A stretch of 64,000 bases of DNA, taken from the NCBI GenBank assembly GCA_905182995.1, contig CAJJDP010000057.1, forward strand, positions 6,676 to 70,675. The letters run 5' to 3'. The notes under the pieces are model-generated. The model was given only the letters and a program-made list of their open reading frames with translations. It did no database searches and had not been told where the DNA came from. This stretch comes from Paramecium octaurelia (Eukaryota > Ciliophora > Oligohymenophorea > Peniculida > Parameciidae). This document shows positions 62,303 to 64,000 of this stretch, piece after piece; position 1 is the stretch's first letter, and the number at the start of each line of letters is the position of its first letter. Made by a program: the position numbers and the translations under genes.

Positions 62303-64000
62303 ATGAAAGATGACCAAATTAAAATACGCAATATGATTCTTGTAAAAGATTTGATTAATTCAGATTTACAAATATTTGAGGTAATTTAATTATTGCTTGT
62401 AATGAAGTCTGGTGAAATAATTCACAACATGAATGACGACACGTCTCTTTCATCTGAGGACGAGGAACAGACCTCCAAGATTATAGAGAATGATCCAACA
62501 GGTCGTTTTAGTAAGGTATTAAAATGATAACATAATTTGTAGTACAATGAAGAAATTGGAAAAGGCGCCTATAAGAGTGTTTACAGAGGATATGACAATG
62601 AAAGTGGATGCGAAGTAGCATGGAATGTGTTTTAATTGATGAATGTTTCTGAGAGTAATTTTATAATTCATATTATCTTTAGACGAAATAAGAAGAGCCA
62701 GATAAGAGATAACAATATTGAAAACATTGAAACACAAGAACATCATTAATTTTATACATTCATGGCAGAGTAGATCGAAGAGGGAAATCGTATTCATAAC
62801 CGAAATTGTTAATGGAGGATCGTTGAAAAAGTAAGTTTCAAAGCATTATCAGGCAGTTACCTCAGGAGAATCACAAGACCTAAGCTAAAAGTCATAAGAT
62901 ATTGGTGTAAACAGATCTTGGAAGGATTGGAATACATGCATTAACAAAACATTATCCACAGAGATTTGAAATGCGAAAATATCTTGATTGACACAAACAA
63001 CAACGAATTAAAGATAGGTGATCTTGGCCTATCGATTTAGTAATAATTCAAAATTTATTAAGAGAATGCAATCGAATAATACTAATTCAGTATTGGGAAC
63101 ACCAGAATTTATGGCACCTGAAATTTATCATGGAAATTATGATACCAAGGTTGATATCTATGCTTTCGGAATGTGCATTCTGGAAATAGTGACTGGCATG
63201 AAACCTTTTTGTGAGTGCAAAGGTGGAACTGGTTAAGTCATCAAAAAGGTTATGGAATCTCAAAAACCTTAGAGTTTAGAAGGCATCCTCAATGAAAAGA
63301 TTAAATCCATCATTTTAGAGTAAGATTACTTCATTTATCTTAGGTGTCTCAAACCTGCAAATGAGAGACCGACTGCTACTCAACTGTTGAATCAATATTT
63401 TTAATCCTCCAACATTGATGAAGACAATTGTCCTGTCTAATTAAATGAGTCACTTCTGAACTAGATCTCCCATGACAGCAAAAGTAATTCTTCTCTCTAT
63501 TTAATAGACTCCTCCTTCTTCAAGAATAACCTATCTAAAAACATCAGTGAAGTCAAAGGAACTACTAACAATCACATCAATAATAACCTTACTAACTAAC
63601 CAAATAAACTAATTCTCTTTCAGGAATACAATCCTAATTCAATGAAACAATCTGAAGTAAGACATTGTGAATAATAAAATAAGTTAAGCATGGATACTGC
63701 TGATGATTTCTCAATTGAGTAATAATTCGGCAAGCAATACAAAGAATATTATGTACAATTTTATTGTTATTCTAGATCACTCAAAATGACGAAACCCTGT
63801 TAGATTTAGAATAAAGACAAGAGAGAGAATTACAATTATTACTGACTTTGCATAAACAACAAAAAGCTGATCTCTCGAATAAGCTTTAATAAACAAATAG
63901 ATCTATTATCCCATATGGATCGGGGTTTTTATCACCGAAATCATTCTCCACCTTATTTGAATTCAACAATGATTAACTTCAACAATTATAAGGAAACCAA
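62303..64000 (+). CDS. WNK-family protein kinase (3' end beyond the window)
   Basis: Partial at the right edge. At least four introns (26-28 nt plus one of 25 nt after the DLG motif). The kinase domain has [11 protein letters not shown] with Lys in the glycine loop strand and EVAWNV in place of the usual VAIK lysine, the defining WNK swap. Further marks: [89 protein letters not shown] Ser/Asn-rich tail and a helical segment ([12 protein letters not shown]) run to the window end. Known: WNKs sense chloride and osmotic state and act on SPAK/OSR1-type kinases. The acidic N-terminus holds an alternative start (MNDDTS). Confidence 0.93.

Noticed and set aside
63040..63070. Apparent +1 frameshift after the DLG motif of the WNK kinase
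   Set aside because: A 25-nt intron ending in GAG restores the frame to GTPEFMAPE; programmed frameshifting is not needed.
1..64000. tRNA, rRNA, CRISPR arrays, bacterial operons and telomeric repeats
   Set aside because: None seen on reading both strands; GGTTCAA-like strings occur but without a cloverleaf context.

Overview
The window reads as macronuclear DNA of a ciliate, almost certainly Paramecium. Three things show this. First, TAA and TAG occur constantly inside conserved protein motifs where glutamine is expected, and only TGA ends genes (ciliate nuclear code). Second, genes are split by very short GT..AG introns of about 19-34 nt, and many carry a TGA or shift the frame, so conserved domains only read through once they are removed. 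Third, the DNA is very AT-rich with tiny intergenic spacers, down to 3-30 bp. Standard-code ORFs therefore show only fragments of the real genes. I re-read both strands with TGA as the only stop and placed introns by hand. For most genes the total exon length then came out as a whole number of codons.

Layout. 1-1.5 kb: a decayed non-LTR reverse transcriptase. 1.5-11.4 kb: a P4-ATPase lipid flippase (+), then on the minus strand an ABHD4/5-like hydrolase, a large helical (importin/exportin-like) protein, and an unusual C2-C2-polyQ-MORN-bulb-lectin fusion. 11.4-14.5 kb: gene-poor, with a transposase-like remnant, a 73-aa membrane protein and degenerate coding-like DNA. 14.6-25.5 kb (+ except a small Tim-like gene): an acyl-CoA dehydratase-like protein, a cyclic-nucleotide-domain K+ channel, a kelch protein, a TAF1B/Rrn7-like Pol I factor, an ABCB half-transporter and a short unknown. 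25.5-29.8 kb (-): an unknown, a CDPK-type kinase, an eL18 pseudogene and a DoxX-like protein. 29.9-41.4 kb: a thioredoxin-like ER protein (+), a RING-CH/FHA protein (-), DNA ligase IV (-), an EF-hand protein (+), a GYF protein (-), a CNBD protein (-) and a coiled-coil protein (-). 41.4-47 kb: WDR90/POC16 (-). 47.2-50.3 kb (+): a zinc-finger-like unknown, a LITAF protein and an unknown. 50.3-51.5 kb (-): an FMN hydroxyacid oxidase. 52-59.4 kb (+): two tandem K+ channels, each with a CCHC zinc-knuckle motif after the CNBD, then a second kelch gene. 59.9 kb onward: a Cys-rich GPI-type surface protein (+), a multipass membrane protein (-) and a WNK-family kinase (+) cut by the window end.

Themes. 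Several products fit ciliate cell biology: cilia and basal bodies (WDR90/POC16), membrane excitability (three K+ channels), calcium and osmotic signalling (CDPK, EF-hand, WNK), and end-joining repair (ligase IV, needed for programmed genome rearrangement). The oddities are the C2/MORN/lectin fusion, the channel zinc knuckles, a repeated K+ channel-kelch neighbourhood, and three decayed sequences (reverse transcriptase, transposase, eL18).
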